Assembly: GCA_033439685.1 (NCBI GenBank)
Contig: JAUEDM010000007.1
Coordinates: 1,860,001-1,924,000, forward strand
DNA: 64,000 nucleotides
Source of the DNA: Apodospora peruviana
Lineage: Eukaryota; Ascomycota; Sordariomycetes; Sordariales; Lasiosphaeriaceae
Direction: 5' to 3'
Part shown: positions 12,083 to 22,378 of the stretch, in pieces
Numbering within the stretch: the stretch's first letter is position 1
How the letters are laid out: the number at the start of each line of letters is the position of its first letter
Program-made: the position numbers and the translations under genes
Notes under the pieces: model-generated
The model's database searches: none
Told to the model about the DNA's origin: nothing
The model's input: the letters and a program-made list of their open reading frames with translations, nothing else

Positions 12083-12930
12083 CTTGCCGTTTGTCGTCCC
12101 GAGCAGATTCACGGGACGCGACAAGGTTTTAAGTCTAGTCGATGATGTATCCGGCCGAGATAGATCGAGGTGGGACCACAGGCAGGGCCCTGGAGATAAA
12201 GAGTCGGCGCTCAACGGCAAAGCTGCTCACACAAACTCGACAAGAATCCGCGGTGTTGCAAGCGATCCATCACTTGGTTGGCAGTCTGTAGCGGGTCGGC
12301 GAAGACTAGGAGGCGGAGGGGCGCGACGACCTGTGGCTGGCGGGTTGGCGGTCGGTAAAGCGAACATTGGGGGTCCGCGGATTAAACGAGAAAAGAAAAT
12401 GTAGCAAGGTGAATACCTGGTAGGTAAAGTGTCGTGGGTCGGCAAGACTACGCGACCAAATGTGCGCGGCGAAACACAAAAAGTTCGGGGAAAAAAAAGG
12501 GTGGTGGGCAAACCTTGGTGGACAAGATTCACGGAGTCTTTTGACGTTGGACGGAAGCCCCTCTTGCACGAGCAACTTTCTTATAGCGCGCCCAATCAGA
12601 AGTGGCCAGCCGGGTTTAAGCGATCTCCAGAAGCTCAGTCGTCCCCGTATAATGGGCGCCCGGCCCGTGCGAGCTTTAAGTTTCGCTTGCCGTGATGATC
12701 TCTTTGGTTGCTGAGGTGGGGTTCATCTTTGCACTAAATTACACCGCCCTTGGCCTTCTGTCACTCCCCAACATCGCGACTAGAAGAACAACGAAGGCCT
12801 GAAGATATCAAGCGACAGGTACCTGGTAGTTCCAGACAGCAGGAGCGGCTTGTGGTAAACTAGAAAAAAGTAACTGAACCCTATCCCGTTGAGAACCGCT
12901 ACCTCCAAATATCCCATCTCATCCAAACGA
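12083..12930. other. Divergent intergenic region EST1-like / zinc-finger gene
   Basis: An 848-bp stretch between two start codons that must contain both promoters. No clear TATA box, tRNA or repeat was seen. Open frames here are not protein-like. Confidence 0.6.
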
Positions 12931-13993
12931 ATGAAGCGCTCACGCGAGCCTGAACAAGAACCCTCAGATCAGGCCCAGCCAGGAAGAGGAACTGCCGATA
13001 ATGGTCTGAAGAGTAGCTCCATCATGGCCGCCGATGAGGATGCTGCTACGTCACAGCAGCCCGCCTCCAAAATCATCGAACTAGACCTGGCAGAGACGAT
13101 GTCGACACCAAGCGACGGCAGCGGTGGCGGCAACAGCCACGGCAGCAGTATCGAGATACGCTGCTCTTTGCCCCCGCATCAGGAGTCCCTGGTATTTACG
13201 ACCTACCAAGAGTACGAAGCTCATTACAACCAGACCCATACCAACCGCTGCCTCGAGTGCCGCAAGAATTTCCCGTCTGCCCATCTACTCGGCCTCCATA
13301 TCGAGGAAGTTCACGACGCCTTTGCCGCCGTCAAGAGGGACAGAGGAGAGCGCACCGTACATCTTCCCCCAACTTTTTCCTAACTTTCCCATTCTCTTTT
13401 CCCAGGATAGCTATCAAGGCTAACCACGCGTTTTCCCTCTAACCCAGTATTCATGCTTCGTCCAAGGCTGTGACAGAAAGTGCTCGACGCCGCAGAAGCG
13501 GAAAATGCATCTCATTGACAAGCATATGTACCCTAAGGAATACTTCTTTGCCGTAACTCGCGATGGAATCGACGGGAGACACTCAATGTTGTCGGAGGGT
13601 CGTCGTTACCGCCACCGCAAACCCAGCGTGGCCGCCTCTATGGCAAGCTCGGCAGCGGCAAAGCCAGAGAAGCCTGAGACAGAGACTCCCAAGGAGGAAA
13701 CCTCTACAGAAGAAGCTGCTGTTGGTACTGTCGCAGCAGAGACTGGTAAACAAAAACAGGGCCAGAACGGGCCACTCCAGAAGCAGACTCTTCCCGAGGA
13801 GCTGAATGATGTGGAGATGGAGAACAAAGACCAGCCCCAGCCTCAGCCTTGGCCAGCTCAGAAGCAGAAGCAGATCAAGGAGCCGGTTGATGTCGAGATG
13901 GACGACCTAGCAGGTGCAATGTCTGCGCTCCGGTTCGTGCCGTCCAGTGTCCGGTTCGGCCGTGGTGGAAGAAAGGGTTTCGCGAAACGATAG
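12931..13993 (+). CDS. C2H2 zinc-finger protein, ZNF511-like
   Basis: Two exons, 12931-13356 and 13448-13993, joined in phase 0 over a 91-nt intron, giving 323 residues. The first ATG is at 12931; the frame is open further upstream but without ATG. Residues 1-75 are polar and disordered. The zinc-binding part is a C2H2 finger at about 107-128 (C-x2-C, then H-x4-H) followed, right after the intron, by a second one at about 145-167 (YSCFVQGCDRKC ... HLIDKH). A degenerate first finger (CSLPP ... HYNQTH) precedes them. The arrangement and the RKMHLIDKHMYPKEYFF segment are those of the ZNF511 family, conserved eukaryotic proteins of uncertain nuclear function. The C-terminal third is rich in K, E, Q and P and ends with the basic FGRGGRKGFAKR. 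Convergent with BUD31. The family call is good; the function is unknown. Confidence 0.85.
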
Positions 13994-14283
13994 GAACCAG
14001 AAATGGTTCCCTGGATGTAGAAGGACCCTTGATAAGCCACAGGCTATGAAATGAAGATCATTCAAGGCTTGTGGGACATACTGTCTGATATTTCTTTTGT
14101 TCTCGTAATCTTCGTGCATATTCCACCTTTCCCTGTAATGTGCTGAGTTGACCTCATAATGGCCGTGAAAAAGAACGCCGCCGCCCATGCATATTCCGAC
14201 AGAAAAGGGGCAGAAGTGGTGGTATCAATAACTCAAACAAACAAGCAACAATAAAGAACCTCATGCTCCGTCATTAATTGTTT

Positions 14284-14730
14284 TTAATCGCACGAAGCAC
14301 ACCCCCGGCAACCACAGCTGACGCACTGCACGTCCTGGCCCTCCTTCAACTGGGCCTTGGGCACGCGGCAGATGCACGTCGAGTTGAAGTTGGTCTCCTT
14401 GGTTTGCACGCAGCGTAGACAGCACAGCTTCTCGTACCCTTGCTTCTTCCACTTGGCAATCAGCAGCGCGTCGGCGTAGCCGTTCTTGAGCAGCCAGTCG
14501 TACAGCTGCTTGCTGATGGCTTCTTTTTCGTAGTAGAGCTCGTAGATGTACCGGCTGCGCTGATGCGAAATCTGGAACACGGGCCACTGCGCCTGGTGCT
14601 TGGGAATGTTGTCCGTCGGCGCGTTCTGAGCGTCCTTCATCTTGTTGCTGAAGACCAGGAGGTCCTCCTCCAGGTCGCTGAAGCCCTCCGGAGGCGGCTT
14701 GCGCTTCGACGCGGCGCGGATGGCGGGCAT
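14284..14730 (-). CDS. BUD31: BUD31, G10-family pre-mRNA splicing factor
   Basis: A single exon of 148 residues, the normal length of the family. Bud31 (G10, Cwc14) is a zinc-containing component of the activated spliceosome, associated with the Prp19/NTC-related proteins near Cef1 and Clf1. The sequence is almost textbook: MPAIRAASKRKPPPEGFSDL at the start, the helical block ISHQRSRYIYELYYEKEAIS, then KWKKQGYEKLCCLRC and a cysteine-rich zinc-cluster tail (TCICRVPKAQ ... CVSCGCRGCASCD). No intron is needed. It faces the zinc-finger gene tail to tail (290 bp) and shares a 464-bp divergent upstream region with NDUFA6. Nothing unusual. Confidence 0.97.
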   Translation of the reverse strand: MPAIRAASKRKPPPEGFSDLEEDLLVFSNKMKDAQNAPTDNIPKHQAQWPVFQISHQRSRYIYELYYEKEAISKQLYDWLLKNGYADALLIAKWKKQGYEKLCCLRCVQTKETNFNSTCICRVPKAQLKEGQDVQCVSCGCRGCASCD

Positions 14731-15194
14731 CTTTTTTGAGGTTTGGCGGGTTTCCCGTTATTTCTTTCCTTTTTTTCTCCCTCTTCTCTTGTTGTTCGTT
14801 CCGCTTGGCTTGATCGACTAGGGCATGGAAGGTTCAGTTTGCTTGTTCGGTTCGATCGAGTGCGACGGTGGACGGAGTGGTGGGGAGAATGCTTCGCCAG
14901 TTACTTGTTGAAGTTCGAGGAAAGAAGGTTAAAGGTTGTAGTCCGTAAACTTCTAGAAAGGAATGGTGCCCGTTGAGCCAAGCCAAGCTTTCCTGGATGA
15001 CTAATGGCGTAAGTGCTTGGCTGCACCACTGGTTAGGTAAGTACTTGGTGGCGGCCCAAGCTTTCCCGGCGGGCTGTGTCGATTGGTCGGGTCGGTGGTC
15101 GTCTCGAATTCGGGCAACGACGACGACGGAGCTTCGCCATCTTGAAGTCGACCACCAAACAACCCAGGCCGCCGCACGTCGTCAATTGGCCGTC
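14731..15194. other. Divergent intergenic region BUD31 / NDUFA6
   Basis: 464 bp between two start codons, containing both promoters. A pyrimidine-rich run (TTTCCTTTTTTTCTCCC) at about 14764-14780 lies just upstream of BUD31. GGTTCGATCGAG at about 14845 resembles a B box but has no tRNA fold around it. Confidence 0.55.
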
Positions 15195-16021
15195 ATGGCG
15201 ATCCTACCTACCCAATTCGCCCAGATCACCCGGCAATGTGAGAATACCCCCGTGTATTTGCTTTAACATGACCAGCCAAACTAATTTGGATGACGAACGG
15301 GAACAGCTGCCAACTGGGCCGAGGCGAAACGACGAACGCTTGCGGTATATCGAGAATGGATTCGTGCGGTATGATCTCCTGTTCCGCTCTGTTGTGGAAA
15401 GTGCGGTTTTCGAGCACGACATTATTAAAAACACGGTCGGATGCGTGCAAGCAATAACTGACGGGAAGCTCTCCATTACAGGCGCCCGAGATCCAGACCA
15501 TGTACTCCGTCCCGCTCCCAGTCTCCGTCATCCGCACGCGCATCAGGCAAGAGTTTGAGCGCAACCGATTTGTCAACAAGCTCTCAGTGGTGGACGTCCT
15601 GATCACGAAGGGTCACATCGACTACCAAGTAAGAACCGATTCCAGCAGTTCTCTCTATACCCAGGGCTGGAACTTCCGAGCGGGTGGGCGAACTGGCTAC
15701 CCGGCCTATATTCTAGTACAACGAAAGAATTATTGGCTTCGTCCTGGCTCGCTGGCAGGGGAATTGCTGCCAGAACAGCAAGCGCCGGGTTGTTGAGATG
15801 ATAACTAACATCTGTTGCCCCCTAGGAAACCATGAACTACTGGCGCCAGACCACGCACATCATGTCTTACTTCAAAGAAGAGAACTTCCGGGGCGATAAG
15901 AGGTTGCCCTCAAACTTTTTGAACGGCTTCTTGGAGGTAAGTTATACAAACCATCAGTCTCTCCAATGTTACTCAGGGCTTCTTGCTAAACTCAGTTGTT
16001 TCAATCCAGGGTCGCAACTAA
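15195..16021 (+). CDS. NADH:ubiquinone oxidoreductase (complex I) accessory subunit NDUFA6/B14, LYR family
   Basis: Five exons: 15195-15237, 15307-15368, 15482-15628, 15826-15936 and 16010-16021, giving 124 residues, the family's usual size (the 14.8 kDa subunit of Neurospora). It is a LYR-motif protein of the complex I matrix arm that binds the mitochondrial acyl carrier protein. The LYR-type motif is LAVYREW at residues 26-32. The conserved core APEIQTMYS, then IRTRIRQEFERNRFVNKLSV, is coded by exon 3, and EENFRGDKRLPSNF by exon 4. Introns are 69, 113, 197 and 73 nt. The last exon is only 12 nt and codes G-R-N and the stop, restoring the family ending FLEGRN. If intron 4 were retained, the frame would stay open to 16407. 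Confidence in identity is high; the short exons rest on splice signals and conservation. Confidence 0.93.
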
Positions 16022-16331
16022 GGAAGTTGTACACCTCTCTGTCTCCCTTCTCTCTAAACTATGTATATAACAGCAAAATCAGAGAGAAACCCCAAAAACA
16101 AACAAACCAAAGGCACCTTCGCATGATTCCCAAGTGCCACACCCCTTTCTCTAGTTTAGTTTTATCTATTACCTGCCCCGATGATAACCGTCCTGTTCCA
16201 TCCAAAGTTACGCCAATAAACGCCAACTGTTCCATAGAATCAGGTACCATATGCTACGCCCTACTCACTCGCTGCGTTGCTCACTGCCCAATACAATTTG
16301 CCACCAGTTTGCCACCCTTGTGCCCTGCGTT
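16022..16331. other. Convergent spacer NDUFA6 / RPC19
   Basis: 310 bp holding two 3' untranslated regions. A purine-rich, A-rich stretch (AGAGAGAAACCCCAAAAACA) occurs near 16080-16100. No separate feature was recognised. Confidence 0.6.
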
Positions 16332-17131
16332 CTATGCAGACATGCGCGCAGCAAACTCTTCCCTTGACGCCTTGAACTTCTCGGTGACGACATCTGAAAG
16401 GTCCTGAAGGTCCTTCAGGCCCTTCTCCAATGCCTGGACGGCGGTTGTGCCCTCTATAGCCACGTCAGTAAAGCCATTCAAAGGCGTGTCTTCCGGTTGG
16501 AAGTCCAGACAAGTCAAAGGGAAAGGGGGCCTACCGTAGGTCTGGATTCTGATGTTCATCTTGGCTTCTGAGGGATGGGGTATGGCGTAGGCGCAGAATT
16601 CCACGTCGGGGCTGGACTGAAGAGTGAGTAACGACATATTCGCAATAGGTTGGCTTTCTTTGGTGTATGGTATGATATACACACATGCTGTGATTTGAAA
16701 TGCGATATAGGGGGCAACTTACTTCTTCATGATGATATACCTAAGCGCATTTCCAAGTGTGTGGCCTTCCTCCAGAAACTCAAAGGATGCTGCTGTTGGT
16801 GTAGATCCGGGAAGCTGTTTGATATATAATCAATTAATAAACCGATTTCACGGTTTCGAGAGAAATATCATTTCCACCAAGGAGTGCTGCTGCATGTCGG
16901 TCCGGCGGTACTCACAAGCTTAACCCTCTGCTGCTCCTCCTCCTCGTCTTCATCCTCATCTTCGGCATTCTGCCCCTCCTCATCATCGAACGGATCGCCG
17001 TCTTTCATCGAAGCGTCCTCATCCTCGACGGCCGGTTGGTGAGAGGTCGGCGGCTCAGTCATGGCCACATCGGCTTCGGAGGCAACGACCTCCTCCGGTG
17101 TCTCTTTCTGTGTCTTTGATTTGGGCGCCAT
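16332..17131 (-). CDS. RPC19: RPC19 (AC19), shared subunit of RNA polymerases I and III
   Basis: Four exons on the minus strand: 17131-16916, 16814-16723, 16611-16535 and 16453-16332, 168 residues. AC19 pairs with AC40 in the assembly platform of Pol I and Pol III, like Rpb11 with Rpb3 in Pol II. Residues 1-70 are a strongly acidic, disordered tail. The RpoL/Rpb11-type domain follows: FEFLEEGHTLGNALRYIIMK (HTLGN at 90-94), NPDVEFCAYAIPHPSEAKMN, then TTAVQALEKGLKDLQDL near the end. Introns are 101, 111 and 81 nt. Intron 3 (16534-16454) is in frame and stop-free; splicing it out joins RIQTY-E-GTTAV, matching the family, while keeping it would insert 27 residues in the conserved core. With NOC3 and UTP10 it is the third ribosome-production gene in the first 17 kb. 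Confidence 0.94.
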
Positions 17132-17756
17132 CTCTTTTTTCTCTGGGAAGATCTATGTGCGTCTTTTCTTGTGCGGAGGGTCAATATTTGTGAGGCTGTT
17201 GTGTGTAATTTTTTGCTGATTTGTTGTCTTTTGGTCTCAAGATCTTTACATGTGAGTTTGGTGTTGATATCGAAATAATTTTAGCGTTGAGTAAAATCTG
17301 CCCCACCTTTTTCCCTTCAGATTCAGAAATCTTTCCCAAAATGCGGCTCTTCCGTCGAAAGTGCAGGGCGGATGCCAGCCACTGCCAGCCAGCACCTTGG
17401 TCCCCTATCGGTACGTGCACGGGGCCGCTGGGCCACTGAGTGGGCAGGCAGTAATGGTAGGTGCAGCCAAACCCACACCTCACCGTCGGGTCGGGTGCCC
17501 GTCCAGACGTCGAAGGACAAGACATTACATATCCGTATATTGGGATGGAAGCCCAAACGAAACCTTCAATTCCCGGTTCCTGATTGCGTGATTCCATCCC
17601 CATATGCGACCGTGGTTGCATGGACCGACGACCGACCTGCGAGCTGGTAACTATCGGGCGGTCGCATTAGCCGCTGACCAGATCTTTCGAAACCTGCCCC
17701 GTTCGTGATTGTTGGTGATGTGATCTCGTCTGTGACAGCATCGCAGCCCGACTAAC

Positions 17757-18149
17757 TTATTTTGCCAAGTAAGTGCCGGTCATAGCTAGCTCGTCAGGCT
17801 GGTGGTCTATGGAATCCTTTAGTGGCGAGATCTTGCCCACACCTCTGGCACCCTCGGTTAAATGGAGTTCACCTGGCCCGGTGGTTGCGGTGGCGCCAAC
17901 GGGGTGGGAGTGAAATGTCAATGATATGGCCAAGCAATGATAGGTCTCGACTAATAAGTCCAGAAAGCCGCTATTGATTAAGGGCCGGCCACAAATCCAG
18001 TCCCGTCCGGCCGGAGGAGGAGCTACGACGTTGACGATGGAATATCCTGTGGAATCGAACTGCAGGTCCAGGTCCCTTTTGGCGGCCGCCGCAACGGTAG
18101 GCACAAGGCGCGCGGCAATTGTGCATGATGCTTCCACCACTCGCTCCAT
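17757..18149 (-). CDS. Weak candidate small ORF, hypothetical
   Basis: An ATG-started frame of 130 codons without an intron. I recognise no family. The composition is more protein-like than the surrounding frames: an alanine-rich helix-like start (TIAARLVPTVAAAAKRDL), then a hydrophobic middle (NSGFLDLLVETYHCLAISLT). It begins about 1 kb upstream of RPC19 on the same strand. It could equally be chance open frame in moderately GC-rich DNA, or an exon of a longer gene I cannot assemble. Confidence 0.15.
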   Translation of the reverse strand: MERVVEASCTIAARLVPTVAAAAKRDLDLQFDSTGYSIVNVVAPPPAGRDWICGRPLINSGFLDLLVETYHCLAISLTFHSHPVGATATTGPGELHLTEGARGVGKISPLKDSIDHQPDELAMTGTYLAK

Positions 18150-18254
18150 TGGATTGGATAAGTTTTTTGTTTCGACAAATCAATCTTGCCGACTTATAAC
18201 CACCTACATACCTGGATTACATAGGTCACGGTAACTATATCGCGCCTTATCTAC

Positions 18255-18295
18255 TGTGTAATACGTCTTGTGTAATACGTCTTGTGTTGTGCGTC
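18255..18295. repeat. 14-bp tandem repeat
   Basis: The unit TGTGTAATACGTCT occurs twice in perfect tandem (18255-18268 and 18269-18282) and is followed by a degenerate third copy (TGTGTTGTGCGTC). It is short and intergenic. Confidence 0.8.
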
Positions 18296-21200
18296 GACTG
18301 TTCAACTGTAACGACCGACACATACACGGGCTGCAGCATGATCTAGGTTACCTTGATAGTTCTCGAATACGTACAGGTAGAAAGGCGCTTTCTTCGTGTC
18401 TGCAGCTCGGCAGCCGGCCGGCGGCAGGCCAGTTGCTGCTGGACGACGTCAATGGACTTGTTCTTTTCTGCTTTATCGTGTTGCACAGCTAACTACCAGG
18501 TACGGAGATCCTCAACAGTTTCTGGTAGTACAGATGTCTTCATCGGCCTATCTGACCTTACATGGAGCTCTTGACTGCTGAGTCATATGGTAACGTGTCA
18601 TGGATAAGATCATTCAGTGGTATCCGTACCTTAGTTATATCGAATTTGTTCATACCTGCCCAACGGCACAGAACACGATCAGCCTTGCCGATCGGAATCC
18701 TTTGACCTTTTTCGCTTGAGAGATGATCTGCAGATAAACTTGCTTAGGTTATTCTGGAAACGGAGCCTGTGAATGTGTAATAAAAGCCTCTTCACCTATT
18801 CATCACCGTTCCTTCTCATCACTGTAGGAAACACGAAATACAGCAAACGGACACAAGATCATTCCTTATTTCTCAGTTTACCAAGGGCCAGCGACGACCC
18901 ACACATACGACAACCATGAAGAGACTTACCTGTAAAATCTCTATCCAGGAATTTTATAGAAACGGAGCGGTGTTGTGTGCATGTGTCCAGGCCCCTTGGC
19001 CGCCGGACTGCAGGTGGGAAGTGAGATGGGAGCCAATCACTGCTTTTGCCGAGTTGTGGGTTAGGTTCTCCTGAGACGAACGGGGGAGAGAGAATGAGAG
19101 CCAGGCCTTTTTTTTGGCTTCTCACTCGGTTTCTCTCACATGCGTCCTCGATATTCAAAATCTTATATCTCGGGATTAAACATTTGTCAAAATGAATTAG
19201 GGTCCCTGAGCTACAACCACGTGAAGGAAGGGTGGCGAAGACGACATGGTCAAAATATCAAGATGCGAAAGTTCAGCCAGTCTCAGGATGGGTCGTTGTG
19301 TCGTGTTGGCGGCGCAGTTCTTATTACGGATAGGTTGTCAACGTATCGCCAGTATCTTACGTTGGACATGATACGTGTTGATTATCTGTAGCTTGTTTCG
19401 CTTCGAGAACTTACACGCAGCCTTTCTTATTATAACGCGTTTATGCTTGTCTATATCCAAGTATCAGACAGGGGTGTAGCTTGGTCCAAAGATGACTTGT
19501 GAGACTCGGATTCATCAAAGAAAGGATCCTGATCACTTTTTTGCCGAGGGAAAGAAGACCTTTCCTCTGATCAACGTATTGTGCGGATATTATCTGCTTT
19601 TCTTTGATATCCCACCGAAAAAAAAAGCCAACAAGGGAACTAGATTTGGCCTGCTCGTTTGTCTCTATAATACCTCTCTTATCCGTATTGGGGACCGACC
19701 CCGAACGCTGACACCTTGGATGACCCTCGACGGATCAATGGCCGCCGGCTCAATTGGGCTTAGGCCAAAGAGTTGTCTCTGGGAGCCGGTGTCGTGCAGC
19801 CAGCGATGGCCACCGAACCGGGCAAATAGCTTTGCGACATGGACAATGTAAAAGATAGATTGGATTCTGGTCCTGGCGAGGGAAAATGCCCGTCAATGCT
19901 ACCTCGAGTTTGCCATTTATATCTCACACCGCATTTCATATTCCCGACGTGTTGTTCTAGGTCCGCTCGGCTTTCCCCTACTATTGAGCGGCCCAGCACG
20001 CATTCGCTTGACCGCTTCTCGGTATTATATTATTATTATCATGGCCGGCGACCTCAGTTTTCGGTGCTGGTGTCTCACATCAAAAGTTCCGTCGGGTCCA
20101 TCAGGCCAGCTGGGCTGCTCCATTAGTCATGCGCATACTCTGCGCCTCCTGACGAGCAGTTAGTTCTCGTCCATTTTCCCTCATCGCGGTCATCATGACC
20201 GAACCATTATGAGATGCGGAACGGCGCTGCGCCCTGGGGACATAATAGTGCCCGAAGAGGGGAAAGAAAAGAAAAAGGGGAGAAGGTTCTGAGGGTTTGG
20301 CCTTGGAGGTACTCCGCGATAGGGCACCCTGTTTGGGTTCTCACCTCATCGGTTGAGGCGCGGGACTGGGTGTTGCTTTCAAAGTGCAAGAATATAGGTA
20401 TCTAGTAATATTACAAGGAGGGTTGCTGACGCTATTCCGCAAAGCTTGTTGTTTTCCTGTTGTTGTTGTTACAGCTTGAGATGACGGGACGGCATCCAAA
20501 TTGACATCTTGCAACGAAAAATGGAAGACGGGACCCGCCAGGCAGGGTAGTGAGCACGGTGCACGGTGGGCACTCACCCCTCCTCGTGCAGCGTTGACGA
20601 GTTTCAGGCGACACGCAAAAGTGCAGAAGGCGCGCTGTAAACGTGGGCCGGCAGGGGTTCCAAGAAACAACGGGCCCCGAGCATCGACCAATGGTAGGGC
20701 CGGACGGCCTAAATCTAAAACAATCACCGAGCTTAATGCTCCCCTGCGGCCCCCCCTCTTCTGCCCTTCTTCTGTCGTTCGAAGGAGTCTCTCTCATAAA
20801 AAAACGCCCACTCCACTGATGGACTGATGGGACAAAAAGACGGAGAAGGGGGCCACCGCAGCGGCACAGGGGGGTGTACGGGACGTGTGGCAGCGAGTAT
20901 GTATGTACAATGGGTGTTGACGAGTCGCCGTCTTCAATATGGCCAAGCCTGGCCTCCGTTCAGGGCTCCACGACAGTCAACCTCAAACACTGGGAGCCAC
21001 TAGGAGCAACCGGTAGCCACTGACGGGCGTCCGCCTGCTCTTAACTGAGTGACGGGCTCGTCCTGCCAACATACGTTGTAGCCACAGACCTCACACACGT
21101 CTTGCATCACCGCAACCTCTGGTCCTCTCCTTTCATCAATCCATCGTGTCGGCGACCCTCTCTCGCCCCCTGTCCAGTTTGTTACGGTAACCTAGTGTGG

Positions 21201-22378
21201 TGCACACCTCCTGGCATGTTGTTTCTGAGTCCTTGTATCCCATCCCCTGGTGCCCCCTAAAAGTAGACGGGAATCCTCTCGCCTTCCTGGAACGTAGCCC
21301 CTCCTCCCGTCCATTTTTAATTCATCCGCATCCCCTCCAACTGCGTCAGGTCCTCCCTCGTGCTGTTGTTTTTGCTCAAGTCTCTCGCTTTTGTGCTCCT
21401 CTTGTTTTTGTGTGGTATTTTTTGTTCACCGGACGATTGGGGCCCGCTCCCAAATCCGAGGTCTGCCGCTCCGCTCGATTCGAATTCGGTCGACGCATTT
21501 ACACGGGACAAGAGCTCCTGAAACCCCCTTCGGTACGACCGACAGCAAAAAAAAGGTGCCGCCTCAGCATCAGCGTTTTCCGTATTTTAGGGTGCTACAA
21601 AGCCGTTCGTTTAGTCGATACAGCGCAAACACGGGCAGAGAAGGGAGAGAAGGAGGAAGGACAGAAACCCGGATTCTGGTTGTTCTTTTCGAATTTCATC
21701 TTGATCACTGTTTTTGGCTTCGGAGAAGTTTCCGACACCAGCCAGAGGGTTCCCCGACGATTTCGTTTCGGGCCATTACCAACTGGAACGCTGTGGTACC
21801 GCAAAATACAGCAAGCGCCAGCGGCAAAGTTTCCCACTTGCGGCTGGGCTGCATTGCGTCGCCAGGAAAAGAACGAACAATTAAAGTCCTCGCGACTCGA
21901 AACCAAAGCCAAAACAACACACTCCTGACAGCCAAAGACACACCGCACAGTCGTCTCTGTAGTCGGCATTGGCTTGGAAGCGCTCATATGGTCATATCGA
22001 TTTATTGTTTCCAATAATTCGTTTTCCATCTTGCATTACTTGACCAAGACATTCCCAATCCCGGATTTTTGATATCCGATCTGATCTCTACACCAATCGA
22101 GCCGGCCGACCAATTGCCCACAGCAGCACTCCTGGAGCAGAGACACGCCGCAGCGACAGAGACAGCGCTCAGCGCACGAGAGAGACAGAATTTCTGCTGT
22201 TTTTGGCTGGTTTTCTGACTGAACGTCACCGTCTGGCTGCCGTCCCGTCTCGCCTCCTGGTCGGTCGATCAATCGAACAATTTGCAGCCGACCTGCCCCC
22301 CAATTTTCGGGGAGACAGCGCTCGCCATTTTCCGGACCTTCTGAACCAGCACCCTCTTCTCTTCCACAAGAAACGATC

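Larger units (their letters stand above)
17132..22378. other. 5.2-kb gene-poor region between two divergent genes
   Basis: It lies between the start of RPC19 and the start of the uncharacterised gene at 22379, so its ends must contain both promoters. Many frames of 60-240 codons exist, but they overlap one another on both strands, often lack an ATG and read as low-complexity. A small tandem repeat sits at 18255-18295. A weak coding candidate is listed at 17757-18149. No tRNA, 5S rRNA or spliceosomal RNA motif was found by eye. A long 5' leader or non-coding transcripts are possible. Confidence 0.5.

Noticed and set aside
14841..14856. GGTTCGATCGAG resembling a Pol III B box
   Set aside because: No T-stem and no A box at the right distance; it lies in the BUD31/NDUFA6 promoter region.
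21197..22017. Two overlapping frames of 243 and 208 codons upstream of the gene at 22379
   Set aside because: They overlap each other and antisense frames, the larger lacks an ATG start, and the composition is not protein-like; they are probably leader sequence.
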